From Rhodoferax sp. (GTDB lineage Bacteria > Pseudomonadota > Gammaproteobacteria > Burkholderiales > Burkholderiaceae_C): DNA of 59,881 bases. Location: assembly GCA_025351745.1 (NCBI GenBank), contig JANXVI010000357.1, forward strand, positions 1 through 59,881, read 5' to 3'. The translations under genes were made by a program, and so were the position numbers. Under the pieces are notes generated by a model. That model did not search any database and had not been told where the DNA came from. It saw nothing but the letters and a program-made list of their open reading frames with translations. Positions 1-9,188 of this stretch are shown here, in pieces. How positions within the stretch are numbered: position 1 is the first letter of the stretch; each line of letters begins with the position of its first letter.

Positions 1-43
1 GCCCTGGTGCTGGACGCTGCACGGTAACCGCCCTGCCAGTCTC

Positions 44-74
44 AAACCCGGCCCGAGTGGCTGGGTTTTTTTTT
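44..74 (+). terminator. Rho-independent terminator of a gene upstream of the window
   Basis: An AACCC/GGGTT stem extended by GCC/GGC closes a short loop and is followed by a run of nine T. It points in the plus direction, so it should end a transcript entering from the left. The coding part of that transcript is not in the window. Confidence 0.7.
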
Positions 75-147
75 GCCGTTCAAATCCTGGACCTAAGCGC
101 TCCAAACTGTCACCAGACTGTCACCACGGAAGAAGGAAAAAATCTAA

Positions 148-195
148 GCTATGAAATTCATAGCAAGCTATTCAATCCCCGCAAGGGATAAATGG
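148..195 (+). repeat. Dispersed repeat, copy A (divergent)
   Basis: Starts with the perfect hairpin GCTATGAA-A-TTCATAGC. The second half reads GCAAGGGAT where the other copies have ACGAGGGCT. The distance between the two anchor triplets is 39 nt, as in the other ten copies. It abuts the 3' end of the tRNA gene on the opposite strand. Confidence 0.65.
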
Positions 196-269
196 TAGGG
201 CGTGAGTGACTTGAACACTCGACCAAAGGATTATGAGTCCTCTGCTCTAACCAACTGAGCTAACGCCCC
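193..269 (-). tRNA. tRNA with anticodon CAU, probably tRNA-Ile2 (lysidine type), possibly elongator tRNA-Met
   Basis: The minus strand folds as a complete cloverleaf: acceptor GGGGCGT/ACGCCCT with one G-U pair, D stem GCTC/GAGC, anticodon loop CTCATAA (anticodon at 233-235), T arm with TTCAAGT, discriminator A and an encoded CCA at 193-195. The variable and T-arm bases (TGGTCG, TTCAAGTC) are closer to what I recall of E. coli ileX than of metT. That would make it the tRNA-Ile whose C34 is converted to lysidine by TilS. The anticodon alone does not separate Ile2 from Met. Confidence 0.9.
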
Positions 270-337
270 AAACCACCGGGTGATTGTAGTGGTCCAAAAT
301 CGTGCCTTCAGTTGCCACCGTGGGGCGAACGCGACAT

Positions 338-393
338 GCTATGCATTAAATAGCACAATATGACCAATTCACGAGGGCTAGAGGCCATTTTGA
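338..393 (+). repeat. Dispersed repeat, copy B
   Basis: GCTATGCATTAAATAGC hairpin followed by TTCACGAGGGCTAGAGGCC. Anchor triplets are at 338 and 377 (39 nt). It lies in the 195-base gap between the tRNA and the 3' end of hrcA, where I see no gene. Confidence 0.85.
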
Positions 394-464
394 CCTGTAT
401 TACTTGCAGGGAACCTCAAGAAACCCATACTGGGTATAAGTGAGGACTTTTAAAGAGAAACCAC

Positions 465-1469
465 CTACTTGTGGTGGCTCAGTGCATTGCTGACCAACTT
501 GGACGTTATGTCCACGATCTGGATCATCCGGTCATACGCCATGCGGGTGGGGCCAATCACACCCAGCGTGCCCACGATCTTGCCATCCACCTCGTAGGGG
601 CTACTGACAATGGACAGGTCTTCAAACGGCACTACCTGGCTTTCGCCGCCAATGAAGATACGCACACCTTCTGCCTGGCCCGCCACGTCCATCAGGCGCA
701 TCAGCTGGGTTTTTTGCTCAAACAGATCAAAGGCGCGGCGCAAATGACTCATGTCGCTGGAAAAATCAGACACCGCCAGCAGATTGCGCTCGCCGGAGAT
801 GATGACTTCATCCTGGGTCTCGCTGATGGCTTCGGAGCTGACTGTCACCGCAGCCTGCATCAGCGCGGCGATTTCGGTACGCAGCGATTCGACCTCGCTT
901 TTCAGTCGCTCGCGCACATGCTCCATGTCCAGCCCCACGTACTGGCTGTTCAAGAAATTGGCCGCTTCTACCAGTTGCGCCTGCGAGTAGTCTTGCTCGG
1001 TGAAGATGACGCGGTTTTGCACGTCACCGTCGGGCGACACGATGATGACCAACAGTCGCCGCTCGGAAAGGCGCAGAAATTCGATATGGCGAAAAACCGA
1101 GGACCGCCGCGGAGCAATCACCACACCCACGAACTGCGACAGATTGGACAGCAGATTTGCAGCGTTGGAGATCACCTTCTGCGGCTGGTCCGGCGCCAGA
1201 ATGTGCGAGCCGTACTGGTGGGGCTGCACGGTCAGCATCGTATCGACAAACACGCGGTAACCCCGAGCGGTAGGTATGCGCCCGGCCGAGGTGTGCGGGC
1301 TGACGATCAACCCCAACTCCTCGAGGTCCGACATCACATTGCGAATGGTGGCCGGTGAAAGTTCCAGCCCGGAAGCGCGAGACAAGGTTCGGCTGCCAAT
1401 CGGCTGACCGTCGGCGATGTAGCGCTCAACCAGGGCTTTCAACAACAACTTGGAACGATCATCGAGCAT
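465..1469 (-). CDS. hrcA: Heat-inducible transcription repressor HrcA
   Basis: HrcA is the repressor that binds CIRCE operators and is controlled by GroEL. The 334-residue product has the family architecture: an N-terminal winged helix (roughly residues 1-75, with [17 protein letters not shown] as recognition region and wing), then the GAF-like HrcA domain with an inserted dimerisation segment. Length is normal for the family. It is divergent from nadK with only 28 bases between the two starts, and no CIRCE lies in that gap, so hrcA itself appears not to be autoregulated through CIRCE. The only CIRCE in the window is in front of groES at 49760, which makes HrcA the likely repressor of that operon. 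Confidence 0.97.
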   Translation of the reverse strand: MLDDRSKLLLKALVERYIADGQPIGSRTLSRASGLELSPATIRNVMSDLEELGLIVSPHTSAGRIPTARGYRVFVDTMLTVQPHQYGSHILAPDQPQKVISNAANLLSNLSQFVGVVIAPRRSSVFRHIEFLRLSERRLLVIIVSPDGDVQNRVIFTEQDYSQAQLVEAANFLNSQYVGLDMEHVRERLKSEVESLRTEIAALMQAAVTVSSEAISETQDEVIISGERNLLAVSDFSSDMSHLRRAFDLFEQKTQLMRLMDVAGQAEGVRIFIGGESQVVPFEDLSIVSSPYEVDGKIVGTLGVIGPTRMAYDRMIQIVDITSKLVSNALSHHK

Positions 1470-1497
1470 TGGTACATTTTAGTGATGTAATTTGCCA

Positions 1498-2394
1498 ATG
1501 AAGTCTCATTTTCGCCAGGTAGCCCTGATTGGCAAATACCAAGCCATGTCCAATGGGTCGACGGGCGCATCGTCGCGCCAGGCACTGGAACGCATTGCGC
1601 ACTTTCTAATGGACCAGGGGTGCGAGGTGGTGGTGGAGGCCGATACCGCTGCCAATATGGGCCTGGTCAACTATGCCACCATGGATGTGGCTGGCATTGG
1701 CGCCGCCTGTGATGTCTGTGTGGTAGTGGGCGGCGACGGTACCATGCTGGGCATCAGCCGCAAGATGGCGCAATATGGGGTTCCGCTCATCGGCATCAAC
1801 CAGGGACGCCTGGGTTTTATTACCGACATCCCCCTGGATAATTTTGAGGCCACCTTGCGGCCCATGCTGGCTGGTCTGTATGAGGAGGACCACCGCAGCC
1901 TGATGCAGGCACGGGTGATGCGCGGTGGGCACTGTGTGTTTACCGCCCTGGCCATGAATGACGTGGTGGTCAATCGGGGCGCTACCGCCGGCATGGTGGA
2001 ACTGCGCGTGGAGGTGGACGGCACCTTTGTGGCCAACCAACGGGCCGATGGCCTGATCATCGCCACGCCCACGGGCGCCACCGCCTATTCCCTGTCAGCT
2101 GGCGGGCCGCTCATACACCCGTCGATTCCTGGCTGGGTGCTGGTACCTATTGCCCCGCACACCTTGTCCAACCGGCCCATCGTGCTGGCCAATGTGTCGG
2201 AGGTGGTGATTGAGCTGGTGGCCGGGCGTGATGCCAGTGCCAACTTTGATATGCAATCGCTGGCATCGCTGATGCACGGTGACCGCATTGTGGTGACGCG
2301 GTCCCAGTACCAGGTGCGTTTCTTGCACCCCAAGGGCTGGACCTACTTCGACACGCTGCGACAAAAACTACATTGGAATGAAGGGGTAGCTTGA
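1498..2394 (+). CDS. nadK: NAD kinase
   Basis: Phosphorylates NAD to NADP in the cytoplasm. The product (298 aa) shows the NAD-kinase signature GGDGT near residue 77, the NQGRLGF segment, and the nucleotide-binding [15 protein letters not shown] segment. An in-frame TTG exists at 1492, but the ATG at 1498 gives the usual MKSHFR start and is preferred. Divergent from hrcA and followed by recN after about 90 bases, an order commonly seen in Burkholderiales. Confidence 0.96.
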   Translation: MKSHFRQVALIGKYQAMSNGSTGASSRQALERIAHFLMDQGCEVVVEADTAANMGLVNYATMDVAGIGAACDVCVVVGGDGTMLGISRKMAQYGVPLIGINQGRLGFITDIPLDNFEATLRPMLAGLYEEDHRSLMQARVMRGGHCVFTALAMNDVVVNRGATAGMVELRVEVDGTFVANQRADGLIIATPTGATAYSLSAGGPLIHPSIPGWVLVPIAPHTLSNRPIVLANVSEVVIELVAGRDASANFDMQSLASLMHGDRIVVTRSQYQVRFLHPKGWTYFDTLRQKLHWNEGVA

Positions 2395-2482
2395 TGAACG
2401 TAGCGCAGAACCGCTTCAAGCAAGTGAACGCCCCCTCGGGGGGCAGTGAGGACACAGCGGGCCGAACGCGGGGGCAAACACC

Positions 2483-4132
2483 ATGGCTTTGAAACGCATA
2501 GTCCTGCGCGACTTCGTCATCGTCAGCGAGCTGGAGCTGGACCTTGAGAGCGGCTTCACCGTGCTAACTGGCGAGACGGGTGCTGGCAAATCGATTCTGA
2601 TCGACGCACTGCAACTGGTGACTGGCGCGCGGGCCGACACGGGCGCGATCCGAGAGGGCGCCAGCCGCACCGACGTGAGTGCAGAGTTTGACACCCCCGC
2701 CAGCGTGCGTGACACGCTTCAAGAATCGGGCTTTGATGACGCCGACACTTTGCTGCTGCGCCGCACGGTGGATATGGCGGGCAAAAGCCGCGCCTGGATC
2801 AACGGCAGCCCCGCAACCGCTCAGCAATTGCGCAGTGTGGGCGAGCAAATGCTTGACATCCACGGCCAGCACGCCTGGCAAAGCCTTACCCGGCCGGATG
2901 CCGTGCGAGGTTTGTTAGACGCCTATGCCAAAGTTTCTACCAGCGCATTGGGCGCGTTGTGGAAAAACTGGCGCAGTGCGCAGACCGACTTGACCCAGGC
3001 TATGGCCGCCCTGGATTCGTTACAGCGCGAACGTGAACGACTGGCCTGGCAAATTGGCGAGGTCGAGAAGCTCAATCCGCAAGTCGATGAATGGGGTGAA
3101 CTTGCGGCCAGCCACAGCCGCCTATCCAATGGACAAGCCTTGCTAGACGCGGCCCAGGGTGCACTGCAGGTACTGGAAGATGACGAAACCAATGCACTCA
3201 GCCTGCTTAACAATGCGATGCAGCAATTGCAAAGCCAGGCCCATCTTGAGAAAGATTTCACTGACCCGGTCGATGTCTTGGCCTCCAGCTTGGCACATGT
3301 GGAAGACGCCGTACGCACGCTGCGCGTGTACCTGCGCCACACCGAGCTCGACCCGCAACGTCTGGCAGAGCTTGATGAACGGGTATCCCTGTGGGTGTCA
3401 CTGTCACGGCGCTACAAACGAGCGCCTGACGAACTGCACGCATTGTTGGCCGCGTGGCGCTCGGAGTTGGCGCGGCTCGATGCCGCAGCTGATCTATACG
3501 GTCTTCAGGACGCCGAGAAGAAGACCCATGCAGCGTACCTTGCTGAGGCAAAAGTGGTGTCCAAAGCACGGCGGAAAGCAGCACCCCTGCTGGCCCAGTC
3601 CATCACCCAGGCCATGCAAGGGTTGGGCATGCAGGGTGGCCGCTTTGAAGTGATGCTGGAGACCAGCGCTCAACCCATGCAAAATGGACTGGAAGATGTC
3701 AGCTTTCTGGCAGCCGGCCATGCAGGCAGCACGCCACGGCCGGTGGGCAAGGTGGCGTCCGGTGGTGAGTTGTCACGCATGGCACTGGCCATCGCTGTGA
3801 CCACCAGCCAGTTGGGCACAGCGCAAACGCTGATTTTTGACGAAGTTGACGCTGGTGTAGGCGGTGCGGTTGCGGAAACCGTGGGACGTCTGATGCGCCA
3901 ATTGGGTGAAGACCGGCAAGTACTGGCTGTCACGCATCTGCCCCAGGTGGCATCCACCGCCGACCACCATTTGGTAGTGGCCAAGCAAATGAGCGGCAAC
4001 GTGACATTGAGCACTGTGGGCGCCGTAACGGGCGAACAGCGCGTCGCAGAAATTGCCCGCATGTTGGGCGGCGAAAAGCTCTCCAGTACCACCTTGGCGC
4101 ACGCCAAGGAAATGCTGCAATCCGGCACCTGA
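2483..4132 (+). CDS. recN: DNA repair protein RecN
   Basis: SMC-like ATPase acting in repair of double-strand breaks. Walker [10 protein letters not shown] is near residues 31-39. A long, mostly helical centre forms the coiled-coil arm. The C-terminal head carries the SGGELSR signature and Walker B/D-loop [12 protein letters not shown]. At 549 aa it is full length. It starts about 90 bases after nadK and rapZ follows within 7 bases of its stop, so the three are probably cotranscribed. Confidence 0.97.
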   Translation: MALKRIVLRDFVIVSELELDLESGFTVLTGETGAGKSILIDALQLVTGARADTGAIREGASRTDVSAEFDTPASVRDTLQESGFDDADTLLLRRTVDMAGKSRAWINGSPATAQQLRSVGEQMLDIHGQHAWQSLTRPDAVRGLLDAYAKVSTSALGALWKNWRSAQTDLTQAMAALDSLQRERERLAWQIGEVEKLNPQVDEWGELAASHSRLSNGQALLDAAQGALQVLEDDETNALSLLNNAMQQLQSQAHLEKDFTDPVDVLASSLAHVEDAVRTLRVYLRHTELDPQRLAELDERVSLWVSLSRRYKRAPDELHALLAAWRSELARLDAAADLYGLQDAEKKTHAAYLAEAKVVSKARRKAAPLLAQSITQAMQGLGMQGGRFEVMLETSAQPMQNGLEDVSFLAAGHAGSTPRPVGKVASGGELSRMALAIAVTTSQLGTAQTLIFDEVDAGVGGAVAETVGRLMRQLGEDRQVLAVTHLPQVASTADHHLVVAKQMSGNVTLSTVGAVTGEQRVAEIARMLGGEKLSSTTLAHAKEMLQSGT

Positions 4133-4139
4133 CCCCATC

Positions 4140-5030
4140 ATGCAAGACACCGTGCACGCGATGGAATTGGTGTTGATCACCGGCATGTCGGGCTCCGGTA
4201 AGTCGGTGGCCCTGCACGCGTTGGAAGACGCTGGCTTCTATTGCGTGGACAACCTGCCGCCCGAGCTGCTGCTGTCGTTCGTAGACCTTGAGCAAAAGCA
4301 CCAGGCCAGCCGCGTGGCCATTGCGATGGACGTGCGCAGCGCGACGTCACTACCCTTGGTACCGAATCACTTGGAAACTTTGCGCAACCGCGGCGTGGAT
4401 GTGAAGTCTTTGTTTCTGGACTCTGACACCGAAACCCTGGTACGCCGCTACTCCGAAACGCGGCGCAAGCATCCCCTGTCACAGCCCGAACCTGGCAACC
4501 GTGCCCAGGATGCACGCCGTGCGCTGGTCGATGCGATTGAACTGGAACGCAAGCTATTGGCCGCATTGCGGGAGCAAGCCCATGTCATCGACTCCAGCAT
4601 CATCCGCGCCGCCCAGTTGCAGGGCTATGTCAAGGCCTTGATTTCTGCCCCCAGCGGGCAGCTGACGCTGGTATTCGAGTCGTTTGCGTTCAAGCGCGGC
4701 GTACCCACCGATGCCGACTATGTGTTTGACGTGCGCATGCTGCCCAATCCGCACTACGAGGTCTCGATGCGTCACCTCACCGGAAGAGACCAGCCGGTCA
4801 TTGACTATTTGCAGTCGCAACCGGATGTGGACTTGATGCTGCACCACATCACCCATTTTCTGGAGAGCTGGCTTGACGCCTTGGCGCGCGATCACCGCAG
4901 CTATGTCACGGTGGCCATCGGTTGCACCGGGGGGCAACACCGCTCGGTTTATCTGGTCGAACAGTTGACGCGGCACTTTACCCCGCAGTGGGTCACGCTG
5001 ACGCGCCACCGCGAACTCGACGCGGTCTAG
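4140..5030 (+). CDS. rapZ: RNase adapter protein RapZ (P-loop, YvcJ family)
   Basis: N-terminal P-loop GMSGSGKS followed by the [12 protein letters not shown] segment, and a C-terminal domain with [11 protein letters not shown], both diagnostic of RapZ. In enterobacteria RapZ senses glucosamine-6-phosphate and steers RNase E to the small RNA GlmZ; whether that sRNA circuit exists here cannot be seen. From the ATG at 4140 the product is 296 aa. A second in-frame ATG at 4161 (MELVLITG) gives 289 aa, closer to the usual length, so the exact start is open. Convergent with the next gene, with one base between the stop codons. Confidence 0.93.
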   Translation: MQDTVHAMELVLITGMSGSGKSVALHALEDAGFYCVDNLPPELLLSFVDLEQKHQASRVAIAMDVRSATSLPLVPNHLETLRNRGVDVKSLFLDSDTETLVRRYSETRRKHPLSQPEPGNRAQDARRALVDAIELERKLLAALREQAHVIDSSIIRAAQLQGYVKALISAPSGQLTLVFESFAFKRGVPTDADYVFDVRMLPNPHYEVSMRHLTGRDQPVIDYLQSQPDVDLMLHHITHFLESWLDALARDHRSYVTVAIGCTGGQHRSVYLVEQLTRHFTPQWVTLTRHRELDAV

Positions 5031-5031
5031 T

Positions 5032-7242
5032 TCAGTAGTAGTACTTGGTGCGTTGCGCCCACTCATTATTGGGATAGCGTTTCCTCAGCAACTCAAAGGC
5101 TTGTTGCGAGAAGCTCTTTTTGCTTTTGGACTTGTCGCTGTAGCCGCACTCCATACGGGTAGAGGCTATGAAGAAGTGCAGAGCCTTGGGCACCTCGGCA
5201 TCGGTCGGGTTGCGCTGCGCATAGTCCAGCAGCACGGGCCCCAGGTAGTCTGACCGCTTGGGCAACGCCAGCAGTTTTTGCACTTCGCTGGTAGCTTGTG
5301 CGCGCGACTCTTGGCTGAGAAAGCGGGGCCATGCTGCGTCCAGCGTGTCGTTGCTGGTGGACGTGGGGCTGCCAGCAGCGCCGCAACCCCATGTATCGCC
5401 CCCAAGGTTCGCGTTCAACTCGGGTGCATTGGCCAAGATCAGCAGGGCCGCGCCGCGTTTGGCGGCTGGGTCTTTGGCCTCCTGGTAGCGGCGGTAGAGG
5501 TGCTGGGTGGTGTCGCGCCCGACCATGACGTTGGTCGTCACGCTGTCGGCAACGGCGTAGTCCCCCAAAATAATGGCGCGGGTCCACACCACATCGGTGA
5601 GCGGGCTGCTTTGCAGGTCCTTGGCCAAGGGGCGAGCCTTTTGCAATTCTGCCAATGAAAAATGGCGGTACAAGTGGCGGCTGTAGTCGCTGTCCGTAGC
5701 CTGAGGTGATGGCGCGGGGCTTGTTTCTTTCGTGATGGGGCCTGCCGCATCCGCGTCCGCAGGTTTGCGGGCGGCTGCTTGAAAGAAGCCTTCGCGGGTG
5801 GATGCGGTCAGCATTTTGACGCCCAACAGGCGGTTGCGCGTGGCCACGGAGAAGCCGGGTTGCTGCAAGAGTGTGCTGATGCGGGTGTCCGCATCGCCCG
5901 ATTTTCCGCTTGTGACTTCCAGACGGGCCAGGTGGTATTGCAGGTGCACAAAGGCAGGGACGCCGGACGGTATTGCGGCAGCAGCCTTCAGCTCTTCGGC
6001 CGTCAGATCGCCCGTGCGGGCGTGGGCCAGCAGGGGCATTAGCCAAAGGGCATCACTGTGGGCTTTCCAGCCCTGGCGGGCGGCGGCAAGACCGGTTTTT
6101 CTTTCGCCCTGCATGGCGGCAATCCACTGCGTCATTGGGTCATGGTCTTGTAGCGCGGCGGCATCTAGGGTGTCCCATATCAACAGATAATCGGCTAACT
6201 GGCGGGGTGAGGCCGCGGTGAAGCGCCCGGTTTGCAAGTTGCTTGCCAGTTCGGCCAAACGCTCTTGAGGACGGACACGGGCATCGACCCATCCCAGCAA
6301 TCCCCGGGCCGGGGGAAAGGTTACAGCCATCGAGGCCAGTTCGGCACGAGCCTGTACCAGTTGGCTGCGCCACTTTTTATCTTCGGCTTGCGTGTATTCA
6401 GCGTTGCTGCCATTGGGTTCACCACGGTCCACCGTAGCTTTGCGGATCAGGCAGCGAGCGGCCAGGTACTCGCCCCACGTGTGCCAAAGCGAATCCTTGT
6501 CCTTTGCAATGACCAAAAATTGTTGGCGTGCAGCATCAAACTGGCCTGCATAAAACAGGGCCGCCGCGGTTTGGTAGGCATGGTCCCTGCGCAGCCACGC
6601 AGGTGCGTCCACGGGCAGAGCAGCGGGCATGGGGGACACCGGCTTGGGCTTGCCACTGCGCACCCGGGTGACAAGGCCACAGTTGGCAAACACAGCGTCT
6701 TGGTTGGCCAGCCAGACCCGGGCCCACGGGAGGCCTCCTGACTGCAGCCGCTCGGCCAGCGTTGTGCTGGCACGGCGCAAAGCATCGTCTGCGCAGTTGA
6801 GAATTTCGAAGTAATTGATGTCGTCGTATTTAGTGACGGTAATACTGATGGGTGGCGCACCCGCAATGCTCGTGCGGGCCGCAAGCCAGGCCTTCAGCGG
6901 ATCGGTGGCGTCTTTGTCGTCTTCAACAACATTCTGAATGGCGCCAATCTTCCAACCCTCTATGTCCAGCGACTGCAGTTCGGCGGGCGTGAGCGGCTGC
7001 CCACTGGCAGCGCGGTAGGCCAGAAACTGGTAGACCCGCCAATAGCTGCCCGGCACGATGCCGATTTGTCCACCGGCATAGAGTGGAAGGTCTTTGGTAG
7101 TGGGGCCTGATTCAGGCACAAAGCTGTTTTGCTCGTAGCCGTCCCCACCGCTGGCCAGTGCAGGGCCGCTGCCCAGCATCAGCGTGGTAAAAGTGGTTAT
7201 GGTGGCAAGACTTGCAAGCCATTGGCGCAAAGTGTGATGCAT
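5032..7242 (-). CDS. Exported, helix-repeat-rich protein of unknown function (736 aa)
   Basis: An N-terminal signal peptide (hydrophobic segment about residues 7-30 ending in GPALASGG) indicates export to the periplasm. The mature part is rich in Ala/Leu helices, including a stretch that reads like TPR/Sel1-type solenoid repeats (AYQTAAALFYAGQFDAARQQF, near residue 220). The C-terminal third has several Cys and ends in three Tyr. I recognise no catalytic motif. It lies 19 bases downstream of the DUF3142 gene on the same strand, so the two are probably one transcript. No symbol is justified. Confidence 0.8.
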   Translation of the reverse strand: MHHTLRQWLASLATITTFTTLMLGSGPALASGGDGYEQNSFVPESGPTTKDLPLYAGGQIGIVPGSYWRVYQFLAYRAASGQPLTPAELQSLDIEGWKIGAIQNVVEDDKDATDPLKAWLAARTSIAGAPPISITVTKYDDINYFEILNCADDALRRASTTLAERLQSGGLPWARVWLANQDAVFANCGLVTRVRSGKPKPVSPMPAALPVDAPAWLRRDHAYQTAAALFYAGQFDAARQQFLVIAKDKDSLWHTWGEYLAARCLIRKATVDRGEPNGSNAEYTQAEDKKWRSQLVQARAELASMAVTFPPARGLLGWVDARVRPQERLAELASNLQTGRFTAASPRQLADYLLIWDTLDAAALQDHDPMTQWIAAMQGERKTGLAAARQGWKAHSDALWLMPLLAHARTGDLTAEELKAAAAIPSGVPAFVHLQYHLARLEVTSGKSGDADTRISTLLQQPGFSVATRNRLLGVKMLTASTREGFFQAAARKPADADAAGPITKETSPAPSPQATDSDYSRHLYRHFSLAELQKARPLAKDLQSSPLTDVVWTRAIILGDYAVADSVTTNVMVGRDTTQHLYRRYQEAKDPAAKRGAALLILANAPELNANLGGDTWGCGAAGSPTSTSNDTLDAAWPRFLSQESRAQATSEVQKLLALPKRSDYLGPVLLDYAQRNPTDAEVPKALHFFIASTRMECGYSDKSKSKKSFSQQAFELLRKRYPNNEWAQRTKYYY

Positions 7243-7261
7243 GGTTGTTTTCCTCGGTCAA

Positions 7262-8077
7262 CTATAAGTCGCCACTGACACGCTGCCACTGTTGTGGCGT
7301 CCATGCTGTGGGCGAGAAATGGTAGCGGCGCGGCGCGTGGGCCAGTACGGCGGGCTCGTCGGTGGCCGTACCCAGGGCGCTTTGGCAGCGGGGGCGCGTA
7401 AAGCCACCATCCTGGTTCAGCTGGGCGCGCAGTCGCGCGTCGTCTTGCCCCATGCGAAAAGCCATGGGCACGATTTCATCTGCCGGCAAATCATGCAGCC
7501 AATAGTCCCCCGCGCACCACGACGCCAAAGCGGTGACGGACAAGGCTGTGTCGGCACGAAGCTGGCGCCGAATGTCTTGCACCACCGCGCGCAAAAAGGC
7601 GCGCTGCGAGCGGCGCACTTCAAAATCCAGCTGCACCACACGCGCTTGCCCCGTATCCCCATGGCGCGCCGCCGCGGCGAGCACCTGGTTGACTACCGCC
7701 GCCTGTTGTGCTGCGCCCAAGACCGGCGGATTGCGCCACGACGCATCCACATGCACCACTGGTACCGCGACGGTATCGGGGCGCAAGTGCAATGCAGTGG
7801 CACGGGGCACGGCACGGGCAGTACTACCCTCCAGTTCAATAGAGGTGGCGACATAGGCCACGCCCACATTGGCGGGCAGCCAGCGCAAGTCTTCACGTCG
7901 CTCCCACGCCCACAGCATCGTCGGGGGGAGTTGAACAACAGCAGGATGTTGGGCCGGGTGCTGCATGGGTGTGATTACCAGCCAATAGCTCGCACCCCAC
8001 ACGCAGACTCCACAAACAAACCACCGCAAGGCAGACGGCAAAAACAGAGGTATACGCTTCAAATTCAATAGCAACAT
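7262..8077 (-). CDS. DUF3142 domain protein, membrane-anchored or exported
   Basis: The 271-aa product has one N-terminal hydrophobic segment (LFLPSALRWFVCGVCVWGASYWLV region), suggesting an anchor or uncleaved signal. The rest (WAWERREDLRWLP, YVATSIEL, VVQLDFEVRRSQRAFLRAVV, ALASWCAGDYWLHDLPADEIVPMAFRMG) matches my memory of DUF3142, a family with a TIM-barrel glycosidase-like outline but no assigned reaction. The conserved acidic residues in QLDFEV and DEIVPM would sit on strand ends of such a barrel; that is inference. The start region overlaps repeat copy C on the other strand, so the repeat may have supplied the start codon or leader. Confidence 0.75.
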   Translation of the reverse strand: MLLLNLKRIPLFLPSALRWFVCGVCVWGASYWLVITPMQHPAQHPAVVQLPPTMLWAWERREDLRWLPANVGVAYVATSIELEGSTARAVPRATALHLRPDTVAVPVVHVDASWRNPPVLGAAQQAAVVNQVLAAAARHGDTGQARVVQLDFEVRRSQRAFLRAVVQDIRRQLRADTALSVTALASWCAGDYWLHDLPADEIVPMAFRMGQDDARLRAQLNQDGGFTRPRCQSALGTATDEPAVLAHAPRRYHFSPTAWTPQQWQRVSGDL

Positions 8078-8111
8078 ACGTATATTCCACGAGGGCTAGC
8101 GCTCCATTTTC
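8056..8111 (+). repeat. Dispersed repeat, copy C, overlapping the start of the DUF3142 gene
   Basis: The hairpin half is degraded (GCTTCAAATTCAATAGC), but TTCCACGAGGGCTAGCGCTCCATTTT is typical. Anchor triplets are at 8056 and 8095. It fills most of the 50-base gap between the DUF3142 gene and mutY. The DUF3142 start codon at 8075-8077 lies inside the repeat, antisense to its usual coding direction. Confidence 0.85.
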
Positions 8112-8127
8112 CTAATTGTGTCTGCAG

Positions 8128-9186
8128 CTATCCAATGCCCACCGCACCCTGCAGCAGCTTGCGAATGGGGGCTGGCAGCCCCACCTGGGGCCAGGCCTGT
8201 GCACCCACCCACTGCCCTGCCCCCCAGTCCGCACAATGCTGCGTCACGGTCAGACGCCAGGTGTGCAGATACAGGTCTTTATGGGTCAACACATGGGTAA
8301 AAACGGGTAGGGCCTCCAAGCCCTTGCGCAATGCGACGGGAACCTGAGCCAGCAGCGCGTCCTCGCTGTCAAACAGCGGCAGGCAATGCAATCCGGCCCA
8401 AACGCCTGGCGTGGGACGTTTGTCCAGCCACACCGCGCCATCGGCACTTTGCACCCATAACATCCAGATCGCCTGTGTACTGCGCTTCAACGTACGGGTG
8501 CGCACCGGGTAACGCTGTGGGTCGCCTGCTTTGGCCGCCGTGCAATCTTCGCGCACTGGGCAGACTGCGCATTGCGGCCTTTTGGGCAGGCACACAGTCG
8601 CGCCCAAGTCCATCATGCCCTGGGTATAGCGCGGCATGGCGGATGCCAAATCCTTACCCACCGGCAGCAGTTGCGTGGCAGCATCCCACAGCGCAAGCAC
8701 GTTACTGCCCTTTGCCAAATCGGCGTCAAAACCCAGCACGCGCGTAACGACCCGCTTGACATTCGCGTCCAGTATTGCGACACACTCGCCAAAACACAGC
8801 GAAGCAATAGCCGCGCCGGTAGAGCGACCTATGCCCGGCAGGGTTTCCAATACCTCAGTAGTGGCGGGAAATGCGCCGCCGTGCAATGCCATGACCTGCT
8901 GCGCGCAACGGTGCAGGTTGCGTGCGCGGCTGTAATAGCCCAGGCCGCTCCACAAACCCAACACATCGTCCAGGCTGGCATGCGCCAAGGAGGCCACATC
9001 GGGAAAGCGGATGAGGAAGCGGGCAAAGTAGCCCCGCACAGTGGCCACCTGGGTCTGCTGCAACATGATCTCGGACAACCAAACGCGGTAGGGGTCCTTC
9101 GTGTTTTGCCAGGGCAGGTCGTTGCGACCATGCGTTTTTTGCCACGCAATCACCCGCCTGGCGAACGCATCACGGGTCAACTGCAC
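8128..9186 (-). CDS. mutY: A/G-specific adenine DNA glycosylase MutY
   Basis: Removes adenine mispaired with 8-oxoguanine. The helix-hairpin-helix fold is visible: LSEIMLQQTQV with catalytic Glu, LPGIGRSTGAAI hairpin, catalytic Asp in AILDANVKRV. An iron-sulfur cluster loop reads C-x6-C-x2-C-x5-C (CLPKRPQC..C..C). The C-terminal part is the Nudix-like 8-oxoG recognition domain. 352 aa is normal. The start codon is GTG at 9186, two bases after the stop of the dynamin-like gene, indicating translational coupling. Confidence 0.97.
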   Translation of the reverse strand: MQLTRDAFARRVIAWQKTHGRNDLPWQNTKDPYRVWLSEIMLQQTQVATVRGYFARFLIRFPDVASLAHASLDDVLGLWSGLGYYSRARNLHRCAQQVMALHGGAFPATTEVLETLPGIGRSTGAAIASLCFGECVAILDANVKRVVTRVLGFDADLAKGSNVLALWDAATQLLPVGKDLASAMPRYTQGMMDLGATVCLPKRPQCAVCPVREDCTAAKAGDPQRYPVRTRTLKRSTQAIWMLWVQSADGAVWLDKRPTPGVWAGLHCLPLFDSEDALLAQVPVALRKGLEALPVFTHVLTHKDLYLHTWRLTVTQHCADWGAGQWVGAQAWPQVGLPAPIRKLLQGAVGIG

Positions 9187-9188
9187 GC

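Noticed and set aside
471-1358. 295-codon frame antisense to hrcA
   Set aside because: Composition (many His, Arg, Gln) is that of a reverse-strand shadow; hrcA is certain.
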